From positions 310,001-374,000 of the forward strand of contig NZ_JACCKD010000003.1 of the NCBI RefSeq assembly GCF_013450155.1: a stretch of DNA of 64,000 nucleotides, read 5' to 3'. This document shows positions 8,895-17,058 of the stretch, in pieces (positions within the stretch are counted from its first letter, which is position 1; the number at the start of each line of letters is the position of its first letter). Under the pieces are notes generated by a model. It searched no databases. It was not told the DNA's origin and saw only the letters and a program-made list of their open reading frames with translations. The DNA is from Haloechinothrix aidingensis. GTDB taxonomy: Bacteria; Actinomycetota; Actinomycetes; Mycobacteriales; Pseudonocardiaceae. The position numbers and the translations under genes were made by a program.

Positions 8895-9542
8895 TCACGG
8901 ACTCCACACCATGGTCTGCTGGTGCAGGCGCTGCCCGCGATGCCGGATGCCGGGCACCCTCGGGGTCGGCCCGTACTTCTCGAAACCCATGCGCTCGAAG
9001 AACCGGACCGCCCGCGCGTTCTCGACAAGCGTCTGCAGGTAGCAGCCACGCGAGCCCGCTCGCCGGAGGCGATCGAACCAGTGGTCCATCAGAGTGGCTG
9101 CCAGCCCGGTTCCCCTGGCCTTTCGTACCAGGTTGATGTGCAGGTGAGCGGGCCACCGAGGGTCGTCGAGCTCGGTGGGCGCGGGTTCGCCGCGGAGTGC
9201 GGATCGCGCCGTGTCCAGCATGCTTCGCGCGAGGAAAGCCGCGGGTGCGGGTCGCACGGGTAACCGGTACATCCGGATGGCCCGTGCCATGCGCTCGCGC
9301 TCACTCGGCAACGCGGAGTTGTCCAGGCAGCCTGCCAGGTAGCCGACGAGCTCACCGTCCAGCACGGCAAGGAAGAGGGAGTCGGGTTGCAGGTCGGCGT
9401 ACGGAGTGAGGTAGACGGCGGCTTCCGACTCCGCATGTCCCCAGAGCGCGTCGGGCGGCGTGCCTTCCCCCGCCCTGCCGAAGAGCTCATGCAGGTCCGC
9501 CCGGTCGGTCTCGTCGAACCGGCGGACCACTGTCCGGCTCAT
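8895..9542 (-). CDS. GNAT family N-acetyltransferase
   Basis: A 215-residue acyl-CoA-dependent N-acyltransferase. The acetyl-CoA pyrophosphate loop is seen as RKARGTGLAATLMDHW (about residues 140-155), preceded by the beta-4 strand AHLHINLV and followed by the motif-B end NARAVRFFERMGF, all in the usual order. The N-terminal half (about 100 residues, including a PYADLQPDSLFLAVLDGELVG strand pair) is larger than in minimal GNATs and would make the substrate site. The acceptor is unknown; relatives annotated as N-acetylglucosaminidase-linked acetyltransferases share this layout. It stands alone between the MFS gene and the divergent Rpf-like gene. Confidence 0.8.
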   Translation of the reverse strand: MSRTVVRRFDETDRADLHELFGRAGEGTPPDALWGHAESEAAVYLTPYADLQPDSLFLAVLDGELVGYLAGCLDNSALPSERERMARAIRMYRLPVRPAPAAFLARSMLDTARSALRGEPAPTELDDPRWPAHLHINLVRKARGTGLAATLMDHWFDRLRRAGSRGCYLQTLVENARAVRFFERMGFEKYGPTPRVPGIRHRGQRLHQQTMVWSP

Positions 9543-9749
9543 GCACGACCCCCTCGCTGTCCGCGTGTCTCAGTCATACCTCGGGCTACGCACCACGCGC
9601 ACGTCACAGGGGATCATCCGGCACCGGCGGCCGGCGGCCGCGAGCGTCCCTTCCCGGCCCGGTTGAACCCGGACCATTGCCGGTGGCGGGTAACCCGGGG
9701 GTGGGAATTGAGACTGAGGATGCTGGTGTGTGTCTTGTGGCTCGTGTGA

Positions 9750-10496
9750 ATGATATCTACCGTGCCGATCATGACGGTTCTACCGGCGTTCCGGCGATTT
9801 CCGGCCAGTGCCGCGGTACTGGCTCGCGTGTTCGCCGTTGCCGTCGTCCTCGGCTGTGCCGGCGCCGGGGCAGTGGTTCCGGTCGCGGCCGACCCCTCGT
9901 ACGAGGACTGGGCCGAGCTGCGTATGTGCGAGTCCAGCGACCGTTACGGCACCAATACCGGCAACGGGTACTACGGCGCGTACCAGTTCGACCTGGCGAC
10001 GTGGCGCAGTGTCGGGGGAGAGGGCAGGCCCGATCGGGCCGCGCCTGCCGAACAGGACTACCGCGCGCTGTACCTGTATCGGATGCGCGGGTGGCAGCCG
10101 TGGGAGTGCGCGGGCGAGGGTTTCCTCGAACTGCGTGAGGACAGCGATGCGCGTAGCGGTGTGGTGCCGTCCTACGAGGACTCCACCTATATCGGTGATC
10201 CCGAAGCACCCCAGCCCGAGCCTCGCCCGCCGCACGAACCGGACACCGGTCCGGAGACCATGCCACCGTGGCCCGGAGTGGTCTACGCCTACGGGGACTG
10301 CGCGACCGCACTACGCGACTTCCAGCTGCGGATGAACGCGTACGACTTCGATCACGAGTTCACGGGTTCGGGGTGCTACTACGAGAAGACGCGGGAGGCA
10401 GTACTCGCGGTGCAGCGCGCCAACGGGATCAACGACTCCGGTCGGCTGGGTCCCAAGACGTGGCGCGCGGCATGGGAGGGAGAGCCGCCGAACTGA
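9750..10496 (+). CDS. secreted resuscitation-promoting-factor-like muralytic protein
   Basis: A 248-residue secreted protein. After a signal peptide (hydrophobic stretch about residues 20-46, then ADPSYEDW), residues 50-110 form an Rpf/transglycosylase-like domain with the catalytic-glutamate motif WAELRMCESSDRYG, then TGNGYYGAYQFDLATW and the terminal RGWQPWEC. This lysozyme-like fold cleaves peptidoglycan. A Pro/Glu-rich linker leads to a C-terminal peptidoglycan-binding_1-type repeat (REAVLAVQRANGINDSGRLG) with paired cysteines. The fusion of an Rpf domain to this binding repeat suggests wall-anchored action. ATG at 9771 is an alternative start. No clear promoter was identified. Confidence 0.85.
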   Translation: MISTVPIMTVLPAFRRFPASAAVLARVFAVAVVLGCAGAGAVVPVAADPSYEDWAELRMCESSDRYGTNTGNGYYGAYQFDLATWRSVGGEGRPDRAAPAEQDYRALYLYRMRGWQPWECAGEGFLELREDSDARSGVVPSYEDSTYIGDPEAPQPEPRPPHEPDTGPETMPPWPGVVYAYGDCATALRDFQLRMNAYDFDHEFTGSGCYYEKTREAVLAVQRANGINDSGRLGPKTWRAAWEGEPPN

Positions 10497-10551
10497 GGAC
10501 GGCTCGGCGACGTCGCTCGTCGTATGCGGGCCGGGCACGGGACGCAGCCGC

Positions 10552-11340
10552 CTATCCGACGGGCGGGGCCCACAGCCCGCGTTCGCGGAGAACGGCGCGC
10601 AGCAGGTCCGGCCGGTCGGTGACGATACCGTTCACGCCCATGTCGAGCAGCCGGCGCATCTGCAACGGCGTGTTGATCGTCCACGCGTGTACCTCCGCTC
10701 CGGTGCGGTGCGCGGTGCGCACGAAGCGTTCATCGAGCAACGCGAACCGCCCGTAGCCCGGTGGTACCTGGGCCATCACGCCGGTGATCCGGCGTCCCAG
10801 CCTGGCCGCGCGGAACCGTGACTCACTCCACAGGGTATGTACCGACCACGGCGACATCGCGGTGGCGAGTTTCGGGCCCGCCAGGCGACGCAGGCGGGCC
10901 AGCCTGCGTCCGGAGAACGCCGCGGCACCGATCCGGTCGATCGCGCCAGTGCGTTCGATGACACGAACAAACGGCTCAACGGCAGCGTCGCTCTTCACGT
11001 CGATGTTGAACTGGATTTCCGGAAGCTCTTCGAGTACGTCCTCGAGCCGCCTGACGGGTTCGATGCCGCCGATGCGCGCTCTGCTCACTTCGGACCAGCG
11101 CAACGAGCTCACCTGTCCGCTCCGGTCGGTGGTCCGCTCGAGGTCACTGTCATGGTGAACGACCACCACGCCGTCCACTGTGACCTGAACGTCGGTTTCG
11201 ATGAACCGGTAGCCCTCGGCGGATGCTCGCCGGAACGACGCCAGGGAGTTCTCCATGCCGTCCAGCTCGTCGATGTGCCAACCACGGTGGGCGAAGGCGC
11301 GGTGGCCGGGTACTGCCAGGTACGGATGACGTCGACTCAC
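10552..11340 (-). CDS. glycerophosphodiester phosphodiesterase family protein
   Basis: A 262-residue TIM-barrel enzyme that hydrolyses glycerophosphodiesters to glycerol-3-phosphate and an alcohol. The GDPD hallmarks are HRGWHIDELDGMENSLASF, ETDVQVTVDGVVVVHHD and INTPLQMRRLLDMGVNGIVTDRPDLL. The first histidine, the E-x-D pair and the second histidine of the Ca/Mg site are present. GTG at 11340 is favoured because it begins just before the first barrel strand; in-frame codons further upstream would enter the next, divergent gene. No signal peptide is seen, so it is probably cytoplasmic. Confidence 0.87.
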   Translation of the reverse strand: MSRRHPYLAVPGHRAFAHRGWHIDELDGMENSLASFRRASAEGYRFIETDVQVTVDGVVVVHHDSDLERTTDRSGQVSSLRWSEVSRARIGGIEPVRRLEDVLEELPEIQFNIDVKSDAAVEPFVRVIERTGAIDRIGAAAFSGRRLARLRRLAGPKLATAMSPWSVHTLWSESRFRAARLGRRITGVMAQVPPGYGRFALLDERFVRTAHRTGAEVHAWTINTPLQMRRLLDMGVNGIVTDRPDLLRAVLRERGLWAPPVG

Positions 11341-11407
11341 ACTGACAGTGTGCCTGTCCGGCGTGGCCGCGAGGTAACGAGCCGATAGCCGTATATGGTC
11401 CATCGTC

Positions 11408-11782
11408 GTGGACACGATCATTACCGAAAATGCGTCACGTGACGAATTGAGCGCGGGGCAGGGGAACGTCCGGTACTGCGGATGGTGCGGGGCGCGCCTC
11501 GCGGATGGCGGCAGCATCGGGCGGAGGCGACGGTACTGCGGCCAATCCTGCCGTCAGCGCGCGTACGAGCGGCGGATGGCCGTGCAGCGCAGCGGGTTAC
11601 CCGAGGATGCCGTCGTGCTGTCACACGCGGAGGTCGCCGCACTTCAAGATCGACTTTTCCAGCTGCGCTGCGCGGCCGAGGACATCGTGACGGCAGCCGA
11701 CGACCGTGCGCCGGCGGAGGATCTGCGCGAGCTGGCCGGCGAGCTGGCGCGAGCCGCCAAGGGAATCGAGCAGCTGCGTTGA
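11408..11782 (+). CDS. small zinc-finger protein with C-terminal helical region
   Basis: A 124-residue protein with a compact N-terminal cysteine cluster: CGWCGARL followed, 18 residues later, by RRYCGQSCRQRAYERR. Four cysteines in two CxxC-like pairs suggest a zinc ribbon, and the following arginine-rich helix could contact nucleic acid. The C-terminal half is predicted helical and charged. The GTG at 11408 has no ribosome site but sits 8 bases after a TATGGT hexamer, so the message may be leaderless. A similar RYC-x-SC module is found in the coiled-coil protein at 22413. No characterised relative was recognised. Confidence 0.6.
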   Translation: MDTIITENASRDELSAGQGNVRYCGWCGARLADGGSIGRRRRYCGQSCRQRAYERRMAVQRSGLPEDAVVLSHAEVAALQDRLFQLRCAAEDIVTAADDRAPAEDLRELAGELARAAKGIEQLR

Positions 11783-11873
11783 GCGGGCGGGACCGGGAAG
11801 ATGCCGGATTATCGTCACAGTGACGCTTCGGCAGGGGCCCGCGCCGCTCTCCCGGCACGGTTCTCGGGCGCCG

Positions 11874-11887
11874 ATAATGTACATTAT
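11874..11887. other. perfect 14-bp AT-rich palindrome
   Basis: ATAATGTACATTAT reads the same on both strands and lies in the convergent gap between the zinc-finger gene and the sigma-factor gene. It stands out against GC-rich surroundings and looks like a regulator site, but no gene starts close by. Confidence 0.5.
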
Positions 11888-11984
11888 GTTAAGTAAACTT
11901 TCCGGTGCCGTTACTCGCCGCTCCCCGCACAGTCGCGGTAGAGCCAGTCGATGGACACGCCGGACCCTGCCTGCAGCCGCTACG

Positions 11985-12860
11985 TCAGTGGGCCCGGCTC
12001 AGCCGCATGCTTGTCCCGAGCCGGGCGAGTTTGTGCGGGTTGCGGATCCCGTAGATGCGGGTGACCCGGCCCGCATCGAAGGCCAGGCTGACCGCGGCGC
12101 TGAGCTCGCCGTCGATGTCGATCCGGAGCGCCGGGGCGCCGTTGAGCCACACGGTCCCGATACGGGCTTCGGGCGCGACCCTGGCAACACCGGCAAGGAT
12201 GCGGGCCACGCGTTCCGCGCCCTCGAGCGGGCGTGGGATCGCCGGCACCAGCCCGCCACCGTCGGCGATCATCACCACGTCGGGCGCGAGCACGTCGAGG
12301 AGGCCTTGCAGGTCGCCGGTCTCGACCGCCGAGCGGAACCGCTCAACGGCGGACTGCTGCTCGGTGTGGTTCACGTCCATGCGGGGCCTGCGGGCCGCGA
12401 CGTGCTCCCGCGCCCGGTGGGCGATCTGGCGAACCGCCGCCGGGGACTTCTCGAGTGCGTAGGCGATCTCGTCGTACGGCGCCTCGAACACCTCCCGCAG
12501 CACGAACACGGCCCGCTCCGTCGGGCCGAGCGACTCCAGCACCGTGAGCATCGCGATCGAGACGCTCTCGGCGAGTTCGACGTCCTCAGCCACATCGGGA
12601 CTGGTTCGCAGCGGTTCGGGCAACCACTCCCCGACGTACTCCTCCCGCTGCCGCACCAGGGTGCGGAGGCGGTTGAGCGCCTGCCGGGTCACGATCCGCA
12701 CCAGGTACGCCCGCGGGTCGCCCACCTTGCCCTTGTCGATGTCCGCCCAGCGCAGCCACGCCTCCTGCACGACGTCCTCGGCGTCGGCGGCCGAGCCGAG
12801 CATCTCGTAGGCAACCGTGAACAGCAGGCTGCGGTGGGTGACGAACGGGTCGTCGGTCAT
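11985..12860 (-). CDS. sigJ: ECF41-type RNA polymerase sigma factor (SigJ-like) with SnoaL domain
   Basis: A 291-residue extracytoplasmic-function sigma factor. Region 2 (THRSLLFTVAYEMLGSAADAEDVVQEAWLRW) and region 4 (LGPTERAVFVLREVFEAPYDEIA) are joined by a linker containing WLPEP. A C-terminal SnoaL-like domain follows (about residues 170-285). The WLP linker, DGGG (IADGGGLVP) and NPxKL (RNPHKLARL) are the diagnostic ECF41 motifs; the SnoaL tail replaces a separate anti-sigma factor. ATG at 12860 overlaps the stop of the upstream CMD gene (ATGA), so they are translationally coupled, the known ECF41 partnership. The physiological signal for this group is unknown. Confidence 0.9.
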   Translation of the reverse strand: MTDDPFVTHRSLLFTVAYEMLGSAADAEDVVQEAWLRWADIDKGKVGDPRAYLVRIVTRQALNRLRTLVRQREEYVGEWLPEPLRTSPDVAEDVELAESVSIAMLTVLESLGPTERAVFVLREVFEAPYDEIAYALEKSPAAVRQIAHRAREHVAARRPRMDVNHTEQQSAVERFRSAVETGDLQGLLDVLAPDVVMIADGGGLVPAIPRPLEGAERVARILAGVARVAPEARIGTVWLNGAPALRIDIDGELSAAVSLAFDAGRVTRIYGIRNPHKLARLGTSMRLSRAH

Positions 12861-13447
12861 GCCTGGGAGCCTATGTCGCTCGGCTGCGCGAGAGGCTGCA
12901 GGCCGCAGGACGACGCGAACCCCTGCGCCTCGATCCCGAACGCGACATTCGCGCGCGCCATCTGGTTGGTCATCGCAGCGAACGCGGTGAGCTCGACCAT
13001 CGCCGGTGCGCCGAGCTGCTCGAGCAGGCGGGCAGACAGCTCGTCGGTGACGGTCGGCGGCGTCCGGCTCATCGCCTCGGCGTACTCCATCACGTCGCGC
13101 TCCAGCGGAGTGAAGACGTGGGACTCCCGCCAGCGTGGCACCTCCCGGGCCTTGGTCTCGTCGAGACCCTCGTTGTGCGCCTGGAAATACCCCAGGTCGA
13201 GGCAGAACGAGCAGCCGACCAGGGATGCCACCGCCATGTGGGCGTAGGACTTCAGGTTCTCGTCGCACTCCTTCCACTTGGCAGCCTTGCGGCTGAGGCC
13301 CATGCTGGTCTTGAGCACCGGCAGGTTGTGCCACATCACTCCGACGGCTTCGGGCACTTCGCCGAACATCTTCCTGCTGAACCTCTTGACCAGTGCGCCG
13401 TATACGCCGGTGATCTCGGCTTTGGGGATCCGGGGTGTGCCGGCCAT
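12857..13447 (-). CDS. carboxymuconolactone decarboxylase family (AhpD-like) protein
   Basis: A 196-residue AhpD-fold protein. The redox motif is CSFCLDLGYFQAHNEG: a CxxC pair followed two turns later by the conserved histidine, typical of alkylhydroperoxidase-like members rather than true lactone decarboxylases. An in-frame ATG lies ten codons upstream, but ATG at 13447 is preceded by a clear GGGAGGAAAC ribosome site and is preferred. Its end overlaps the ECF41 sigma gene. Carboxymuconolactone-decarboxylase-like proteins are common targets and partners of ECF41 factors, so this is probably both a target and an operon mate. Its substrate is unknown. Confidence 0.85.
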   Translation of the reverse strand: MAGTPRIPKAEITGVYGALVKRFSRKMFGEVPEAVGVMWHNLPVLKTSMGLSRKAAKWKECDENLKSYAHMAVASLVGCSFCLDLGYFQAHNEGLDETKAREVPRWRESHVFTPLERDVMEYAEAMSRTPPTVTDELSARLLEQLGAPAMVELTAFAAMTNQMARANVAFGIEAQGFASSCGLQPLAQPSDIGSQA

Positions 13448-13480
13448 GTTTCCTCCCGTTGTCGATGGCTTCGACATGAA

Positions 13481-13507
13481 GACACCGCAGGCGGCCGGGT
13501 TGTGACA
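13481..13507 (-). promoter_or_regulatory. candidate ECF41 autoregulated promoter
   Basis: On the minus strand TGTCACA (13507-13501) is followed by 16 bases and TGTC (13484-13481), 33 bases before the CMD ATG. The reported ECF41 target promoter, as recalled, is TGTCACA with a CGTC-type -10, so three of four -10 bases match. Confidence 0.65.
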
Positions 13508-13596
13508 TCTCGATGCGGATCCGGTGGTCGGAATCCGGCGAGGGGTCGCGCCTCGAGTGCGCCGCCGTCACCACCACTTCCCCGCTGCCGAGCAGA

Positions 13597-14229
13597 TCAC
13601 CGGCCGGTGCTGCTCTGCTGGTCGCCGACCAACAGGCCGTCGCCGACCACATCCGTGGCAACCCGGAGCAGCCGTCGCAGCTCTGCTTCGTCGTGGCGCA
13701 GGCGGTCCGGACGCCAGCCGAGGCTGATGATGCCGTTCCAGGCAGCCCACAGGACGGTGGCGACCTCCTCCGGGTCGACCTCGCGTAACTCACCGGCTTC
13801 GATGCCCTGGCGCAATGCCGCGACAAGTCGCTTGTTCTGCTCATCCACGGACCGGGCGAGCCGGTCGGCGAGTTCCTGCCCAGCCTGATACTGACCGGGA
13901 CTGTTGGGGAAGGCCAGCATCCGGAAGTAGTCAGGGTAGGCCAGGTAGAACGCCAGGTACTCCTCGGCGGCAGCGTAGATCCGTTCGAGCGGAGTCGTAC
14001 CGGAAGCATACGCACGGTCCATGAAGTCGCGGTCGGCCTGCAGTGCGTGCTCCACGACGGCCGCCTGCAATCCCGCCTTGGAACCGAAGTGGTTGTAGAT
14101 GGAACCCACGGCAACGCCCGCCCGCTCTGCGAGCTCCTCGACGGTCACGTCATCGGCTGAGCGTTCGCGAAAAACCTCCTCAGCCGCACGCAACAGCGCG
14201 GCGACCGTCCGTTCCTTGCGCCGGTCCAT
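13597..14229 (-). CDS. TetR/AcrR family transcriptional regulator
   Basis: A 210-residue repressor-type protein. The N-terminal helix-turn-helix covers VTVEELAERAGVAVGSIYNHFGSKAGL (about residues 28-54); the ligand domain is helical with YLAFYLAYPDYFRMLAFPNSP and a late WAAWNGIISLGWRPDRLR segment. It diverges from the flavin amine oxidase operon. Two dyads in the shared 100-base spacer, both built on a GTTGCA half-site, are likely its operators. It would then control both itself and the operon. The inducing ligand is unknown but could be an amine or other substrate of the operon. ATG at 14229 begins the usual short basic arm. Confidence 0.88.
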   Translation of the reverse strand: MDRRKERTVAALLRAAEEVFRERSADDVTVEELAERAGVAVGSIYNHFGSKAGLQAAVVEHALQADRDFMDRAYASGTTPLERIYAAAEEYLAFYLAYPDYFRMLAFPNSPGQYQAGQELADRLARSVDEQNKRLVAALRQGIEAGELREVDPEEVATVLWAAWNGIISLGWRPDRLRHDEAELRRLLRVATDVVGDGLLVGDQQSSTGR

Positions 14230-14246
14230 GTCACCCCTAGTTATTT

Positions 14247-14259
14247 TGCAACGGTTGCA
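14247..14259. promoter_or_regulatory. TetR operator 1 (perfect dyad)
   Basis: TGCAAC-G-GTTGCA is a perfect 6+1+6 palindrome 17 bases upstream of the TetR start codon. A second version lies 51 bases away, centre to centre. Confidence 0.65.
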
Positions 14260-14297
14260 CGAACTTCGGTTTCAGGTTAGCCTACCCGACAAGTTCT

Positions 14298-14310
14298 TGT
14301 AATCGTTGCA
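14298..14310. promoter_or_regulatory. TetR operator 2 (imperfect dyad)
   Basis: TGTAAT-C-GTTGCA shares the GTTGCA half-site of operator 1, and the flanks extend it to CTTG...CAAG (14296-14312). It sits 19 bases before the amine oxidase ATG, where binding would block the promoter or start region. Confidence 0.6.
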
Positions 14311-14329
14311 AGACTTACGGGAGGTCGCG

Positions 14330-15718
14330 ATGGGACCAGCCGTACGAACCGACGTCGTCGTGGTCGGTGCGGGCATCTCGGGATTGGTCGCTGCGCGGCG
14401 GCTCACCGCGGCCGGGGGGTACCGGGTCTGCGTTCTCGAGGCCCGTGACCGGGTGGGTGGCCGCACGCTCAACACGGACGTCGGTGGCGGCAAGCACGTC
14501 GAGATCGGGGGCCAGTTCACCGGCCCTGGGCAGGACGCGATCCAGCGGGTTGCCGCCGAGCTCGGCGTGACCACCTTCCCCACCCACCAGGCCGGGACTC
14601 ATCTGGTCGAACTGGGCGCCGGCACACGCCGGTGGAGCGGAGAGGTCCCGTGGGCGGGCCTCGCAGCGTCCATGTCCTATCTGCACGCACAGCGAACGCT
14701 CAACCGGATGGCTCGCGAGGTTCCACCGGATGCGCCGTGGCTGGCGTCGCGGGCCGCGCAATGGGATGCCGAGACGCTCGGCGGATGGCTGCGCCGGACT
14801 GTGCGGTCCCGACGAGCGCGCAGGCTGCTGGACATGACGATCCGGGCGGTGTGGGCGCACGAACCGGCAGACGTCTCGCTGCTGTACAGCCTCGCCGTCA
14901 TCAACGGGGCGGGTGGTCTCCAGCGTCTCGTGCGGACTCGCGGTGGAGCGCAGCAGGATCGGTTCACGGGCGGTTCGCAACTCATCGCGTTGCGGCTGGC
15001 GGATCAGCTGCCGCAGCCACCCACACTCGGCCACCCCGTGCGCCGGATCGTGCAGTCTGACCGGAGCGTCACGGTGCACACCGATGGGCTGTCCGTCGAG
15101 GCCCACCGCGTGATCGTCGCCGTTCCCCCGATGCTCGCCGGTGGCATCGAGTACGAGCCCGCGATGCCCGCAGGCCGCGAGCAACTGCTGGCACGCACAC
15201 CACAAGGCACCACCTTCAAATGTCTCGCCGTCTACGACACACCGTTCTGGCGTCAGGAAGGTATGTCCGGACACGTCGCCAGCGACCGTGGACCGGTCGG
15301 TGCCACCTTCGACAACTCCCCTCCTGACGGCGACCCCGGCATTCTGCTCGGCTTCGTCGTGGGGCGACACGCCCGCCGGCTGCTCTCGCTGGCGGAGCAG
15401 GATCGCAGGCGGGAGGTGCTGGACTGCTTCGCTCGCTGGTTCGGCGAGCGTGCCCGGAAACCGCGCAGGCTTCTCGTGCACTCCTGGTCGGAGGACGCGT
15501 GGACCCGGGGATGCTACGCAGGCTACTTCGTGCCCGGCGCGTTAACTTCGTACGGATGGTGGCTGCGCCAGCCACACGGTCGCGTTCACTGGGCCGGCTC
15601 GGAGACGGCTACCCGCAATATCGGCTCCATGGATGGCGCCGTAACCGCGGGCGAGCGTGTTGCCGATGAGGTCGACCGCGCCTTCGCGACCGAGGATGCC
15701 ATGGAGCCGACCCCATGA
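14330..15718 (+). CDS. flavin monoamine oxidase family protein
   Basis: A 462-residue FAD enzyme that oxidatively deaminates amines. The dinucleotide-binding fold is VVVVGAGISGLVAARRL (about residues 8-24), followed by the E-x-R loop EARDRVGGRTLN. The C-terminal flavin-contact motif is HWAGSETATRNIGSMDGAVTAGERVADEV. It resembles plant and bacterial monoamine or putrescine oxidases more than phytoene desaturases. ATG at 14330 has a GGGAGG ribosome site 6 bases upstream, so the frame's earlier in-frame codon is not used. It is the first gene of a five-gene operon with overlapping ends. The amine substrate is unknown. Confidence 0.87.
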   Translation: MGPAVRTDVVVVGAGISGLVAARRLTAAGGYRVCVLEARDRVGGRTLNTDVGGGKHVEIGGQFTGPGQDAIQRVAAELGVTTFPTHQAGTHLVELGAGTRRWSGEVPWAGLAASMSYLHAQRTLNRMAREVPPDAPWLASRAAQWDAETLGGWLRRTVRSRRARRLLDMTIRAVWAHEPADVSLLYSLAVINGAGGLQRLVRTRGGAQQDRFTGGSQLIALRLADQLPQPPTLGHPVRRIVQSDRSVTVHTDGLSVEAHRVIVAVPPMLAGGIEYEPAMPAGREQLLARTPQGTTFKCLAVYDTPFWRQEGMSGHVASDRGPVGATFDNSPPDGDPGILLGFVVGRHARRLLSLAEQDRRREVLDCFARWFGERARKPRRLLVHSWSEDAWTRGCYAGYFVPGALTSYGWWLRQPHGRVHWAGSETATRNIGSMDGAVTAGERVADEVDRAFATEDAMEPTP

Positions 15719-16125
15719 CCGAACCACGCTGGCGCCTACTGCTGACCGCCCTCGGCAGCGGCTATCTCGCGCTGGCCCTGTGGGCAGCTGTGCATCCGGC
15801 CTCCTTCGAAACGGCGATCGCCAACTTCGGCCCCACCAACGTGCACCTGCTTCGCGACTTCGGGGCGTGCGCGGCCACATTCGGTATCGGCCTGCTGCTC
15901 GCCAGGAACAAGCCGCACTGGCGCCCACCGGTTCTGGCGATGGCCGCGGTGTGGAACGGCTTGCACGCGGTCTCCCACATCGTCCATGTCACGGATGCGC
16001 ACCCGGCGATCGTCGGACCGGCTGAAGCTGTGGCGCTGGTCGGCGTCACCGTCCTGGTTGCCTGGCTGGCCAGAGCCAGTACCGCTACCCACCCGAAGGA
16101 GCGACCACATGACCTCGGAAAGTGA
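15715..16125 (+). CDS. small four-helix membrane protein
   Basis: A 136-residue protein with about four membrane helices: LLLTALGSGYLALALWAAV, LRDFGACAATFGIGLLLA, PVLAMAAVWNGLHAVSHI and AEAVALVGVTVLVAWLA. Histidines in WNGLHAVSHIVHVTD lie in or near a helix and might bind metal or haem. Its ATG overlaps the stop of the amine oxidase gene (ATGA) and its end overlaps the next start, so it belongs firmly to the operon. No characterised family was recognised; DUF4345-like proteins look similar in layout. Confidence 0.7.
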   Translation: MTEPRWRLLLTALGSGYLALALWAAVHPASFETAIANFGPTNVHLLRDFGACAATFGIGLLLARNKPHWRPPVLAMAAVWNGLHAVSHIVHVTDAHPAIVGPAEAVALVGVTVLVAWLARASTATHPKERPHDLGK

Positions 16126-16570
16126 CATCCAGAGGCTCGCCGAGCGCTACGGACCGGCGTGGAACGACCGCGACCTCGACGCGATCATGTCCCTGCACAC
16201 CGACGACACCGCGTTCCGGCTGCACCTGCTCGATGCGCCCGACATCGTCGGCCGAGAGGCCGTCCGCGAGGCGTTCGCCGGCCTCATCGGGGCGTGGCCC
16301 GATATCCACTTCGCCACCGAACAGCTCAGCTACGGCACCGGATTCTTCGTGCACCGGTACGTCATGAGCGGAACTCTGGCCTGCCCCATGCCGTTCGGCG
16401 CGCTCATCGCGTACCCCACCGGTGACGGGATCTCCCTCACCGGAGCCGACGTCATCACGGTCGTCGCGGGCAAGGTGCACCGCAAGGACACCTACCTCGA
16501 TATCGCTTCCGCCCAGCAACAGCTCGGCCTGCTCGACGGACCATCCAACCCGGCACAGGTACAGGGGTGA
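16109..16570 (+). CDS. SnoaL-like/NTF2-fold protein (first copy)
   Basis: A 153-residue protein with the alpha+beta cone fold of SnoaL/NTF2-like proteins. The first helix carries the typical LAERYGPAWNDRDLDAIMSLHTDD, followed by VGREAVREAFAGLIGAWPDIHF and a run of strands. Family members include polyketide cyclases and isomerases, and many bind small hydrophobic ligands. ATG at 16109 follows a GAAGGAG ribosome site and overlaps the end of the membrane-protein gene. The following gene overlaps it by four bases and encodes a second, divergent protein of similar size. Enzymatic role is unknown. Confidence 0.75.
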   Translation: MTSESDIQRLAERYGPAWNDRDLDAIMSLHTDDTAFRLHLLDAPDIVGREAVREAFAGLIGAWPDIHFATEQLSYGTGFFVHRYVMSGTLACPMPFGALIAYPTGDGISLTGADVITVVAGKVHRKDTYLDIASAQQQLGLLDGPSNPAQVQG

Positions 16571-17055
16571 CGCTGATGAGCAGGCAGACCGAACGGACCG
16601 ACTGGTCGAAGGTGCACGAGCAGGTCGTCGATACGTTCGCCGGAGGCTGGGCCGAACCACACGTCCACGCCTGGGACGACCTGCTCGCCGAGGACGTCGA
16701 GCTCACCCAGCCGCTGCTGGCCGACGCCACAGGGCTGGGCAGCTACCACGATGAGGTTCGACGCCTGCTCGCGCTCGCCCCCGACGTGCGTGGCGACGTC
16801 CTGACCTGGGCAGGCCACGGCGACGTCGTGTTGATCGAGCTGCGGATCACCGGCACAGCGGGCCGTGCGCGTGTGGACTTCCGCACCGTCGACAAGCTGC
16901 ATATCACCCCGTCCGCCGTGGTCGTGCGTCGTGAGGCGTTCTTCGACCCCTCGCCTGTCGCGAAGGCGTTGCTCACTCACCCGAGCTCATGGCTGCCGTG
17001 GTGGCGCTCGGGCATCGGACCACTGACCGGACGACGCCGCTTCCTGAGGAGATAA
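16567..17055 (+). CDS. SnoaL-like/NTF2-fold protein (second copy)
   Basis: A 162-residue protein of the same general fold as its upstream neighbour but clearly diverged. It shows VVDTFAGGWAEPHVHAWDDLLAEDVELTQPLL, a helix and strand of the cone, then GDVVLIELRITGTAGRARVDFRTVDKLHI. The C-terminal SSWLPWWRSGIGP tail is hydrophobic. GTG at 16567 overlaps the previous stop (GTGA); ATG at 16576 is a possible alternative. Two SnoaL-like genes in tandem could form a heterodimer or act on successive intermediates, but this is inference. Confidence 0.7.
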   Translation: MTLMSRQTERTDWSKVHEQVVDTFAGGWAEPHVHAWDDLLAEDVELTQPLLADATGLGSYHDEVRRLLALAPDVRGDVLTWAGHGDVVLIELRITGTAGRARVDFRTVDKLHITPSAVVVRREAFFDPSPVAKALLTHPSSWLPWWRSGIGPLTGRRRFLRR

Positions 17056-17058
17056 GCC

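Noticed and set aside
11985-14114. A single 709-codon minus frame joining sigma factor and TetR regions
   Set aside because: Only the part from ATG 12860 matches a protein family; the upstream part is the wrong frame of the CMD and TetR genes.
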